Of a stretch of 64,000 nucleotides of DNA, positions 1 through 7,331 are shown in pieces; the first letter of the stretch is position 1; each line of letters opens with the position of its first letter. Location of the stretch: assembly GCF_002159645.1 (NCBI RefSeq), contig NZ_NFJB01000009.1:1-64000 (forward strand), written 5' to 3'. Below the pieces are notes generated by a model. It had not been told where the DNA came from. It was given only the letters and a program-made list of their open reading frames with translations, and ran no database searches. Position numbers and translations under genes: made by a program. This DNA is from Parabacteroides sp. An277. GTDB lineage: Bacteria > Bacteroidota > Bacteroidia > Bacteroidales > Tannerellaceae.

Positions 1-45
1 TGGGAGTACAATACCGGCAAGTATGTTCAAATAATCGTTTTCCAT
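1..45 (-). CDS. Probable transposase N-terminus (ISAon1-like), cut by window edge
   Basis: An ATG at 45 on the minus strand opens a frame that runs off the left edge and reads MENDYLNILAGIVLP. This resembles the start of the short N-terminal ORF of ISAon1-type elements of Bacteroidales, but fifteen residues cannot prove it. The context fits: the next recognisable sequence to the right (171-299) is the amputated 3' end of an HU/DUF4469 gene, as expected if an insertion sequence landed in it. The alternative is an unrelated gene start. Confidence 0.3.
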   Translation of the reverse strand, partial: MENDYLNILAGIVLP

Positions 46-170
46 ACTGCAAAATAAAGGTTTGTTCTTCATACTAACAAATTTATCCCCATTAAATTTC
101 TACTGAGCCGTTAAAATATGTAATGCATTAAATATCAACAATATGATGATATGGGGCAGTTTATGGGAAA

Positions 171-299
171 ATGGCGGAAGGGTTGTATCGGACGGAAGGC
201 AATTATACGCTGCGTATCGAGACCTACATAGGGACAGACGGCAAGTTGCAAACCGAGCCCCGCGCCGTCGAGTGCTCGATACCCATCGTATTAGAATAA
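171..299 (+). pseudogene. 3' remnant of an HU/DUF4469-type DNA-binding protein gene
   Basis: The frame ends at the TAA at 297-299 and contains EGNYTLRIETY followed by a TEPRAVE...IPIVLE ending. This matches the C-terminus of the intact DUF4469 protein at 62630-63343, which has EGNYTLRITTQF and then KEPRSLEIPVKLV. An in-frame TGA at 147-149 and the lack of any upstream domain show that only the last 40 or so codons survive. It was probably cut by the putative insertion sequence at the left edge. It is most likely non-functional. A terminator follows at 374-407. Confidence 0.6.
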
Positions 300-373
300 A
301 AAAGAACAGATAAACACTTAATAGCCACGGCCGCAGCGATGCGCCCAAGGCACTTTATTTAGATTTTTTTCAA

Positions 374-407
374 GAGGCTGTGTCGAAATAGGCACAGCCT
401 CGTTTTT
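374..407 (+). terminator. Intrinsic terminator after the DUF4469 remnant
   Basis: A 9-bp stem, GAGGCTGTG with CACAGCCTC, is followed by GTTTTT. The T-run is only on the plus-strand side, so it terminates rightward transcription, that is, the former gene ending at 299. Confidence 0.75.
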
Positions 408-427
408 AGTCTCTTGATTCCCTCGTC

Positions 428-1138
428 TTACCGATGCAAGAGGGCGTAACGGAGGACAAAGAACCAATGCTTCAACCGAAGCTCGAGCCGACGTCCCCAT
501 TTCCGTTCGCGCCAACTACCGTAAATGCGATGTACGCCAAACGCATCGGGATGATGTTCATACCGGTTGGCCGGCGAGAGATGGTAGGTCGGGTAGACCG
601 TCAGTCCGCAGAGATGCTGTTCGGAATCCCGGCTCTCGTAACCGAACTCACGTGCCACGTCGCGCATCACATACGGCGAGATGGTCATGTCGAAAGAACC
701 GTCTTCTTGGACAAACGGTCGGGCAGCGTAGTACGCATAGACCCGTCGGCAGAATTCATTACCCGCTTCGCCCATGAAGAAGGCCGCTTGCAACCCCCAG
801 TTACGTTGTTCGCGGTTCAGCCGTTCGTGGAATGTGGCGCAGCCCTGTTCCGGGATGAACTCGTCGAACCGTTTCCGCAAGAAAATATCGCTATCCATAT
901 ACAATCCCCCCTCTTGGTAGACCGCATAGAAGCGGACAGCGTCGGCGGCAAAAGCCCATTTCTTGGCAGCCAATGCCTCGTGAATATAACGGCATCCAAT
1001 AGCCTCGGCCGCCTCCCGGTCCCATACGCGAATGCGCCAATCGGGCAATACCCGTTTCCAACTATCCAAGCAGACCTGAATTTCTACCGGATAGGATTCG
1101 CCACTAAACCAACATAAATGAATTACTTTCGGAATCAT
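428..1138 (-). CDS. Glycosyltransferase family 32 (DXD sugar transferase)
   Basis: This 236-residue protein transfers a sugar from a nucleotide-sugar donor, probably to a cell-surface glycan on the cytoplasmic face. It begins with the family pattern MIPKVIHLCWFSG, and the metal/nucleotide-binding DXD motif is D82-S83-D84 within GGLYMDSDIF. There is no signal peptide or membrane segment. It lies 84 bp downstream of serS on the same strand, with a long ATTGTC-type inverted repeat between, so co-transcription is uncertain. Acceptor and donor cannot be read from sequence. It is a solitary GT32 gene, not part of a capsule cluster here. Confidence 0.85.
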   Translation of the reverse strand: MIPKVIHLCWFSGESYPVEIQVCLDSWKRVLPDWRIRVWDREAAEAIGCRYIHEALAAKKWAFAADAVRFYAVYQEGGLYMDSDIFLRKRFDEFIPEQGCATFHERLNREQRNWGLQAAFFMGEAGNEFCRRVYAYYAARPFVQEDGSFDMTISPYVMRDVAREFGYESRDSEQHLCGLTVYPTYHLSPANRYEHHPDAFGVHRIYGSWRERKWGRRLELRLKHWFFVLRYALLHR

Positions 1139-1149
1139 AAAACTGTTTC

Positions 1150-1222
1150 AATGGACAATTGACAATGGACAATTGACAATGTGGGGCATTTAATTGTCAA
1201 TTGTCCATTGTCAATTGTCAAT
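1150..1222. repeat. ATTGTC-type inverted repeat between serS and the GT32 gene
   Basis: Copies of CAATGGACAATTGACAAT on the left face ATTGTCAATTGTCCATTG copies on the right. Together they form arms of about 26 bp around a 12-base loop (GTGGGGCATTTA). The same motif family recurs at 29108-29226. Both sit between genes and could form long hairpins in RNA. This looks like a dispersed palindromic element, not a simple terminator, as it has no T-run. Confidence 0.8.
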
Positions 1223-2497
1223 TTAATTAATGAGTTCAAATCCCGTATAGGGAACCAATGCCTTCGGGATGCGGATGCCTTCCGGCGTCTGGTTGTTCTC
1301 CAAGAGAGCCGCTACGATGCGGGGCAACGCCAACGCACTTCCGTTCAACGTATGGCAAAGTTGAATCTTCTTGTTGGCATCGCGGTACCGGCATTTCAAG
1401 CGGTTGGCCTGGTAGGTATCGAAATTGGATACCGAGCTGACCTCCAACCACCGCTTCTGCGCTTCCGAGTAGACTTCGAAATCATAGCAGATGGCCGACG
1501 TGAAGCTCATATCGCCGCCACAAAGGCGAAGGATACGGTAAGGAAGTTCCAGCTTCACCAGCAATCCTTCCACATGGTCCAGCATCTCTTGGTGCGACGC
1601 GCGGGAATGTTCCGGCGTGTCAATCCGTACCAATTCCACTTTCGAGAACTCGTGCAAGCGGTTCAATCCGCGGACATCCTTGCCATACGAACCTGCCTCG
1701 CGACGGAAACATTCCGTATAAGCGCAGTTCTTAATCGGGAGTTGTTTCTCGTCCAGGATGACATCGCGATAGATATTCGTGACCGGTACTTCCGCCGTCG
1801 GAATCAGGTATAAATCATCTAGATTACAATGATACATCTGCCCCTCTTTATCGGGAAGCTGCCCTGTGCCATAGCCCGAAGCGGCATTCACGACAGTCGG
1901 CGGCATCACTTCCAAATAACCCGAAGCCCGAGCCTCGTCGAGGAAGAAATTAATCAACGCCCGTTGCAGACGAGCCCCTTGACCGATATAAACCGGGAAG
2001 CCAGCCCCCGTAATCTTCACGCCCAGGTCGAAGTCTATCAGGTTATATTTCTTGGCCAATTCCCAATGGGGGAGCGCATCCTTGGGAAGCTCCGTTTCCA
2101 TGCCACCCATCTTCACTACGACGTTATCTTCAGCGCCTACGCCTTCCGGCACTTCGTCGTAAGGGACATTGGGAATAGTATACAAGAGGTTTTGTAAATC
2201 TGCAGCCGCTTGGTCCATTTCGGCTTGCAACGCCTTGTTTGTCTCTTTGATTTCAGAGACTTGTCGCTTGGCTGCTTCCGCCTCGTCTTTTTTCCCCTCT
2301 TTCATCAGTCCACCGATAGACTTGGAAATACGGTTCACTTCCGCGAGGTTCTTATCCAACACGTTTTGCGTGCTGCGTCTTTTCTTATCCAGTTCAAGCA
2401 CTTGCCCGATAGTCTCTTTCGCATTTTGGAAGTGCTTCTTTTCCAGACCGGCAATAACCCATTCGGTCTGTTCCGTTATCATTTTAAGCGTCAACAT
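1223..2497 (-). CDS. serS: Seryl-tRNA synthetase
   Basis: Charges tRNA-Ser with serine in the cytosol. The 424-residue length is normal for bacterial SerRS. The N-terminal 110 residues form the charged antiparallel coiled-coil arm that grips the long variable arm of tRNA-Ser (LDKKRRSTQNVLDKNLAEVNR). Class II motif 2 is seen as FRREAGSYGKDVRGLNRLHEF and motif 3 as NGSALALPRIVAALLEN near the C-terminus. The promoter TACCTTTG (minus strand, 2541-2534) lies 37 bp before the ATG, supporting this start. Single-copy housekeeping gene. Confidence 0.97.
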   Translation of the reverse strand: MLTLKMITEQTEWVIAGLEKKHFQNAKETIGQVLELDKKRRSTQNVLDKNLAEVNRISKSIGGLMKEGKKDEAEAAKRQVSEIKETNKALQAEMDQAAADLQNLLYTIPNVPYDEVPEGVGAEDNVVVKMGGMETELPKDALPHWELAKKYNLIDFDLGVKITGAGFPVYIGQGARLQRALINFFLDEARASGYLEVMPPTVVNAASGYGTGQLPDKEGQMYHCNLDDLYLIPTAEVPVTNIYRDVILDEKQLPIKNCAYTECFRREAGSYGKDVRGLNRLHEFSKVELVRIDTPEHSRASHQEMLDHVEGLLVKLELPYRILRLCGGDMSFTSAICYDFEVYSEAQKRWLEVSSVSNFDTYQANRLKCRYRDANKKIQLCHTLNGSALALPRIVAALLENNQTPEGIRIPKALVPYTGFELIN

Positions 2498-2533
2498 ATA
2501 GCTTGTTGTTTTACTTTAATTCTATTATGGGTG

Positions 2534-2541
2534 CAAAGGTA
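2534..2541 (-). promoter_or_regulatory. Promoter -7 element of serS
   Basis: Minus-strand TACCTTTG matches the Bacteroidota TAnnTTTG element. Transcription would begin about 7 bases further on, giving a leader of about 30 bases. Confidence 0.7.
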
Positions 2542-2580
2542 AGAGAAAATGGATAAATACGTTCACTTTTCCTTCGCATT

Positions 2581-3123
2581 TTATTTCACTCTTCCGCCAC
2601 ACATCCACGTCCGAAGGTAATAAGGTTCGCTTAGACTGCTGACCATCACACCCTTCGATGTGCTTGTGTGAATAAATTTGCCATTCTTTAAATAAATCCC
2701 TACATGGTTCGGACGTTTTTTTCTTCCGCGTCCGGTATAGAAGAAGACCAAATCCCCTTCGCGTAGTTGCCCGCGCCGGATTCGTTTGCAATCCCTCTTC
2801 AGCATATCGGCCGCCGAGCGGGCTAACTTCTTCCCATAGATACGTTGATAGACGATTGTTACGAAACCAGAACAATCCACGCCCCGCTTCGACAGGCCAC
2901 CCAGGCGATGCGGGACGCCCAGCCAGCGCGCCCCTTCGTTGTACAGGAAGATATTGTCTTCCGGCGTAATCTTCACCCCGTAAAGGCGTCCCAGTTCACG
3001 CGGGCCTTTGAAGTCGTCGGGCAGGGTAATCCGTTCCGTCTTCCGGCTTCCGCAAGCCGTGAGGAGGAAAGCCAGAAGCCATACGCAACACGAGCCCAGG
3101 AATTGTCGGCGAGTCGTATTCAT
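2581..3123 (-). CDS. NlpC/P60 family lipoprotein, cell-wall peptidase
   Basis: Likely gamma-D-glutamyl endopeptidase acting on peptidoglycan stem peptides from the periplasmic side of a membrane. The 180 residues begin with a lipoprotein signal ending in LTAC, so Cys24 is the predicted lipidation site. The NlpC/P60 domain covers the rest, with catalytic Cys84 in GVDCSGF, His140 in NHVGIYL and His152 in FIHTST. The gene starts 14 bp after the hydrogenase stop on the same strand and is probably read from that promoter, although no functional link is obvious. Confidence 0.9.
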   Translation of the reverse strand: MNTTRRQFLGSCCVWLLAFLLTACGSRKTERITLPDDFKGPRELGRLYGVKITPEDNIFLYNEGARWLGVPHRLGGLSKRGVDCSGFVTIVYQRIYGKKLARSAADMLKRDCKRIRRGQLREGDLVFFYTGRGRKKRPNHVGIYLKNGKFIHTSTSKGVMVSSLSEPYYLRTWMCGGRVK

Positions 3124-3137
3124 CCTTCGTACCTTTT

Positions 3138-4604
3138 CTATTTAGCGTCTCCTGCCAAGGTAGAAGTGATCTTAGCCAATTCCTTCATCAACTGTTTCTG
3201 TCCGGCCGACTTGTCTCCATAGATGCAAGGACCTGTAACGCATCCGCCTTCGCAAGCCATGACTTCCACGAATTGTGCCGGGACCTTTCCCGTCTTGGCA
3301 TATGCCCGGAGCAGGGAGACATTTTTCTTGTTCAGGTTCGCGATTTGGATAGCATTCACCTCCTGCGTATTACCCAGGCAAACCTTGACTGCATTCACCA
3401 CGCCGCCCGTCTGGGCAAAGCCATGTGCTTCGCGAGAAGAAGTAAACGACATTTCGTAGGGTGCGACGGTGTCGAGGTTGATTTCCATGCCTGTAAAGAT
3501 GGAAGCCACCTCTTCGAAGGTCAGGGTGTAATCCACTGCCGGGTCGTTTTTCACCTCTTTCCGCTTAGCCACGCAAGGACCGACAAAAACAATCTTTGCT
3601 TCCGGATACTTCTCCTTGGCAATCCGCGCAGCGTAATACATGGGCGAACCGGTCGAAGAGACATATTTCTGCATATCCGGAATATGCTTTCGTACCAGTT
3701 GGATGTAGGAGGGACAACAACTTGTCGTCATGAAGGGCTGGCCTTCGTGCAACTTCTCTACCAATTCGGCAGCTTCCCGCCGCGTCGTCTCCATGGCACC
3801 TTGGGCTACTTCCAGGATATCCGTAAAGCCGATTTGCTTCAATGCGCCATATACTTGCTCTTTAGGAGCTCCGAATTGCGCCAGGATAGAGGGTGCCACA
3901 ATGGCCACCACCTGCTCTCCGCGCCGGATGCTTTGCAAGATATCAAATACTTGAGAGATTTCGAAGATGGCACCGAAGGGACAAGCATTGATGCACTTCC
4001 CGCAATAAATGCACTTCGATTCGTCGATATGCTCCACGCCATATTCGTCTTTACTGATAGCCTTGACGGGGCACACCTCTTCGCAAGGAATCGGGATATA
4101 AACAATCGCGTGATAAGGACAGCTCTGGTGACATTTCCCGCAGCTGATGCAAGTATCGTGGTCAATCTCCGCCTGGCCGTTTTTTTTGAAGTGGATAGCG
4201 TCTTTCGGGCAATTCATGTAACAGCTCCGCGCTACGCATCCACGGCACAGGTTCGTAATTTCATAGTTCACTTGTACGCACGAAGAACAGGCCTCGTCTA
4301 TCACGCACATCAGGTTTTCTTTCCGATTCTCCCGGCGCTCCAAGGCTTGCTTGGCATAGGCCGAAAGCGGCGTAAGTTCGTCCTCTTCGTCGTACATGTC
4401 AAATCCTAAAAGAGGCAACATCTTATATTTCAGCACGGCCCGCTCTTTATGAATGCAACAACGCCCTTTCGGTTTCGAGCGCCGCGGACTCATTTTGATA
4501 GGGACTCGGTCGATTTCATTTTCCAAACGTCCCTCGTGCCATAATTTCACTAAATTCGCCAACAATCCGTGGCGTACAATCATTACATTGTTCGTAAAAG
4601 CCAT
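3138..4604 (-). CDS. Monomeric [FeFe] hydrogenase (probable group B)
   Basis: Interconverts protons and H2 at an H-cluster, probably taking electrons from reduced ferredoxin during fermentation. The 488 residues have ferredoxin-type 4Fe-4S motifs at 120-132, 152-162 and 198-208 (CISCGKCHQSCP, CIYCGKCINACP), and extra cysteines at 174 and 178. The three H-cluster motifs are present: L1 TSCCPSY (294-300), L2 GPCVAKRKE (342-350) and L3 ACEGGCVTGPC (450-460). No NADH-binding partner subunits and no PAS or phosphatase sensor domain are present. That, with L1 ending in SY and L3 ending in GPC, suggests the single-subunit group B enzymes of gut Bacteroidales. The group is inference. Maturation genes hydEFG are not in the window. 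The promoter is at 4643-4636. Confidence 0.88.
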   Translation of the reverse strand: MAFTNNVMIVRHGLLANLVKLWHEGRLENEIDRVPIKMSPRRSKPKGRCCIHKERAVLKYKMLPLLGFDMYDEEDELTPLSAYAKQALERRENRKENLMCVIDEACSSCVQVNYEITNLCRGCVARSCYMNCPKDAIHFKKNGQAEIDHDTCISCGKCHQSCPYHAIVYIPIPCEEVCPVKAISKDEYGVEHIDESKCIYCGKCINACPFGAIFEISQVFDILQSIRRGEQVVAIVAPSILAQFGAPKEQVYGALKQIGFTDILEVAQGAMETTRREAAELVEKLHEGQPFMTTSCCPSYIQLVRKHIPDMQKYVSSTGSPMYYAARIAKEKYPEAKIVFVGPCVAKRKEVKNDPAVDYTLTFEEVASIFTGMEINLDTVAPYEMSFTSSREAHGFAQTGGVVNAVKVCLGNTQEVNAIQIANLNKKNVSLLRAYAKTGKVPAQFVEVMACEGGCVTGPCIYGDKSAGQKQLMKELAKITSTLAGDAK

Positions 4605-4635
4605 CTATCCTCTTTTTAATGGGTTATTAAGGGTA

Positions 4636-4643
4636 CAAAGATA
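4636..4643 (-). promoter_or_regulatory. Promoter -7 element of the hydrogenase gene
   Basis: Minus-strand TATCTTTG fits TAnnTTTG and lies 32 bp before the ATG at 4604. Confidence 0.7.
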
Positions 4644-4710
4644 CGAATCTTTTCGCACGGAGCCCCTCCATTTACCTTGGAAAATGAGCTCCGCGCTCTG
4701 TATTCATTTC

Positions 4711-5892
4711 TTACAAGTCTACCTGCAGGTTTTCCAGCATCACGGCCGTCTTTTTGCGGGCTTCGTCCGTCGATTCTGCACGCGCCAGCAACACGCCCAT
4801 ACGTCGATGGCCATGTACTTCCGGTTTTCCGAAGAGACGGAGCTGCGTATCGGGTTGCTCCAGTACTTTGTCCAAATTGCCGAAGCTCGTCTGAGTGCTA
4901 TCGCCTTCCACTACGATGGCACGCGAAGCTCCCGGTCCCAAGAGGCGTATTTCCGGAATGGGCAATCCCAACACGGCGCGGGCGTGGAGCGCGAACTGCG
5001 AGAGGTCTTGCGTAATCATGGTCACCATGCCCGTATCGTGTGGACGGGGTGATACTTCATTGAATATTACCTCGTCGCCCTTGACGAATAGTTCGACGCC
5101 GAAGATACCGCGTCCCCCCAGTGCGTCGGTGATTTTCCGGGCAATCTCGCGTGCCTTCTCTTTAGCGGCCGGACTCATCGCCTGCGGTTGCCACGACTCG
5201 CGGTAATCGCCGTTCTTCTGTACGTGTCCGACGGGTTCGAGGAACGAAGTACCTCCCGCATGGCGCACGGTGAGTTGTGTAATCTCATAGTCGAACGCGA
5301 TGAAACCTTCTACAATCACCTTGCCTGCCCCCGCGCGACCCTCTTCTTGCGCGCAATGCCAGGCCGCGTCGATGTCGGCCTCTTGGCGGACGATACTCTG
5401 CCCATGTCCGCTTGAACTCATGATAGGCTTTACGACGCACGGAAGACCTATTTCGCGTATGGCAGCACGGAATTCCTCTTCGGTCGAGACGAAGCGGTAA
5501 GGAGAGGTAGGTAATCCCAATTCCTCGGCGGCCAAGCGACGGATACCTTCGCGGTTCATCGTCAACCACGTGGCTTTTGCTGTTGGGATAACGTGGTAAC
5601 CTTCTTGCTCCAGCTCGACAAGCGTCTGCGTAGCGATGGCCTCCACTTCCGGCACGATGTAGTCCGGCTTTTCTTTCTCAATCACTTCGCGCAAAGCCGC
5701 GCCGTCGAGCATTGAGAGGACATACGCGCGGTCGGCCACCTGCATCGCGGGAGCGTTCGCGTATTTATCCAGTGCGACGACCTCCACACCATAGCGTTGC
5801 AATTCGATGACAAACTCTTTTCCTAATTCGCCGCTACCGCAAAGGACTACTTTTGTAGCGGTAGGCGACATGGGTGTTCCGATTCTTACCAT
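4711..5892 (-). CDS. purT: Formate-dependent phosphoribosylglycinamide formyltransferase
   Basis: Makes formyl-GAR from GAR, formate and ATP in purine synthesis, the folate-independent alternative to PurN. The 393 residues match PurT length. The N-terminal [20 protein letters not shown] segment is the PurT/PurK nucleotide-binding start, followed by an ATP-grasp domain with [14 protein letters not shown]. The C-terminus keeps the GASRAIV and GHRRMGV stretches. Free formate from mixed-acid fermentation would feed it. It lies 114 bp downstream of nhaC on the same strand; I saw no clear promoter in that gap. Confidence 0.95.
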   Translation of the reverse strand: MVRIGTPMSPTATKVVLCGSGELGKEFVIELQRYGVEVVALDKYANAPAMQVADRAYVLSMLDGAALREVIEKEKPDYIVPEVEAIATQTLVELEQEGYHVIPTAKATWLTMNREGIRRLAAEELGLPTSPYRFVSTEEEFRAAIREIGLPCVVKPIMSSSGHGQSIVRQEADIDAAWHCAQEEGRAGAGKVIVEGFIAFDYEITQLTVRHAGGTSFLEPVGHVQKNGDYRESWQPQAMSPAAKEKAREIARKITDALGGRGIFGVELFVKGDEVIFNEVSPRPHDTGMVTMITQDLSQFALHARAVLGLPIPEIRLLGPGASRAIVVEGDSTQTSFGNLDKVLEQPDTQLRLFGKPEVHGHRRMGVLLARAESTDEARKKTAVMLENLQVDL

Positions 5893-6006
5893 ATTCTATA
5901 TCTTTTTTGTTGTTGATATTTTCTGATTGCCTGATTCTTGTATTTCCTTCGAAAACGAATCTTCGCAACGTACGAAACCACTTCTTTCCGCCAAGCGAGC
6001 TAATCT

Positions 6007-7320
6007 TCATGCCACTAAACTGTATTTCTTAGGATAGCGGAACAGAATGGCGAGTACGGCAGCCAACCCCAGTAAGTAGGGATAATAGAGGTACTGCATG
6101 ATGGCGATAGGAGAGGTAGCCCCCAGTCCGGCAGCCATCAGGATTTGTGCACCATACGGGATGATACCCTGCACGAAGCACGAAAAGATATCCAACAGGC
6201 TGGCACTGCGGCGTGGATCGATGTGGAAACGCGTGGCGATGTCTTTCGCGATAGGACCAGACATGATAAGGGCAATGGTATTGTTTGCCGTGCAGAGGTT
6301 GGCAAAGCAAACCAACCCGGCGATGCTGGCTTCGGCCCGACGGGGAGAATTGACGCGCGCGGTCAACCGGTTGATAATCCATTCGATACCCCCGTTAAAG
6401 CGTATCATTTCCAACATGCCGCCGGCCAGGAGCGTGACGATGATGAGCTCACCCATACCGGTGATGCCGTTCCCCATGGCGGCAGTCCATGCCCAGATGT
6501 CGAAAGCACCCGTCCCAAGGCCCGTCGCGCCGGAAAGCACAATGCCTACGACCAGGACCAACATGACGTTCATTCCTGCGATGGCGGTGACGAGCACCAC
6601 CAGGTAGGGTATCACTTTCATCCATTCAATCGATTCGGATGCATAGCTTTCTTGCACGCCTAATCCCGTCATGACATAGAGAAGAATGGTACACAAAGCT
6701 GCCGGAAGGGCAATGCGAAAGTTGACCTTGAACTTATCGGAGAGTTCGCATCCTTGCGTCCGAGTCGCGACAATGGTTGTATCGGAAATGAACGATAAAT
6801 TATCTCCGAACATAGCTCCTCCGACCACGACGCCCAGCATCAGCGCATCCTCTATACCTGCTTTGTCTGCGATACCAACAGCGACAGGTGCGAGTGCAAC
6901 AATTGTTCCTACTGAAGTTCCCACGGCAAGGGAAATGAAACACGCAGCGACAAAAATACCCGCTGCCAAAAGATTGCCTGGCAGACATGCCATCGTAAGG
7001 TTCACAGTCGCATCAACTGCCCCCATCTCCTTGGCGGTTTGGGCGAAAGCACCTGCTAAGATGAAGATGACCACCATGAGCATGATGTTGCTATTAGCCG
7101 CACCCCGGCAGAACTGTTCGATACGGTGATTCAAAGGACCGCCTTTCGAGATAGCTACTGCTACGATAGACGCTATCACGAACGCCACCGTGATGGGCAT
7201 TTTGTAGAAATCACCCGCGAGGCAGGAAACAACCAAATAAGAGAGCAAGAAAACACCCAGCGGGAGCAATGCCCATGCATTGGGTGTGTGTTCGATTTTC
7301 TTTTGTTTGTGGTTCTCCAT
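6007..7320 (-). CDS. nhaC: Na+/H+ antiporter, NhaC family
   Basis: Inner-membrane antiporter exchanging Na+ for H+. The 437 residues contain 10-12 hydrophobic segments, with conserved loops GGAMFGDNLSFISDTTIVATRTQGC and CTANNTIALIMSGPIA typical of the NhaC family. The ATG is 12 bp after the stop of the DUF5686 gene, so the two probably share a transcript. If the Rnf complex at 15.7-20.8 kb pumps Na+, as it does in some anaerobes, this antiporter would be one route for Na+ return. Substrate assignment rests on family resemblance. Confidence 0.88.
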   Translation of the reverse strand: MENHKQKKIEHTPNAWALLPLGVFLLSYLVVSCLAGDFYKMPITVAFVIASIVAVAISKGGPLNHRIEQFCRGAANSNIMLMVVIFILAGAFAQTAKEMGAVDATVNLTMACLPGNLLAAGIFVAACFISLAVGTSVGTIVALAPVAVGIADKAGIEDALMLGVVVGGAMFGDNLSFISDTTIVATRTQGCELSDKFKVNFRIALPAALCTILLYVMTGLGVQESYASESIEWMKVIPYLVVLVTAIAGMNVMLVLVVGIVLSGATGLGTGAFDIWAWTAAMGNGITGMGELIIVTLLAGGMLEMIRFNGGIEWIINRLTARVNSPRRAEASIAGLVCFANLCTANNTIALIMSGPIAKDIATRFHIDPRRSASLLDIFSCFVQGIIPYGAQILMAAGLGATSPIAIMQYLYYPYLLGLAAVLAILFRYPKKYSLVA

Positions 7321-7331
7321 GTCCTTCTTTT

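Noticed and set aside
3273-4409. 378-codon frame on the plus strand
   Set aside because: Lies wholly opposite the [FeFe] hydrogenase gene; no family features; product of codon bias on the coding strand.
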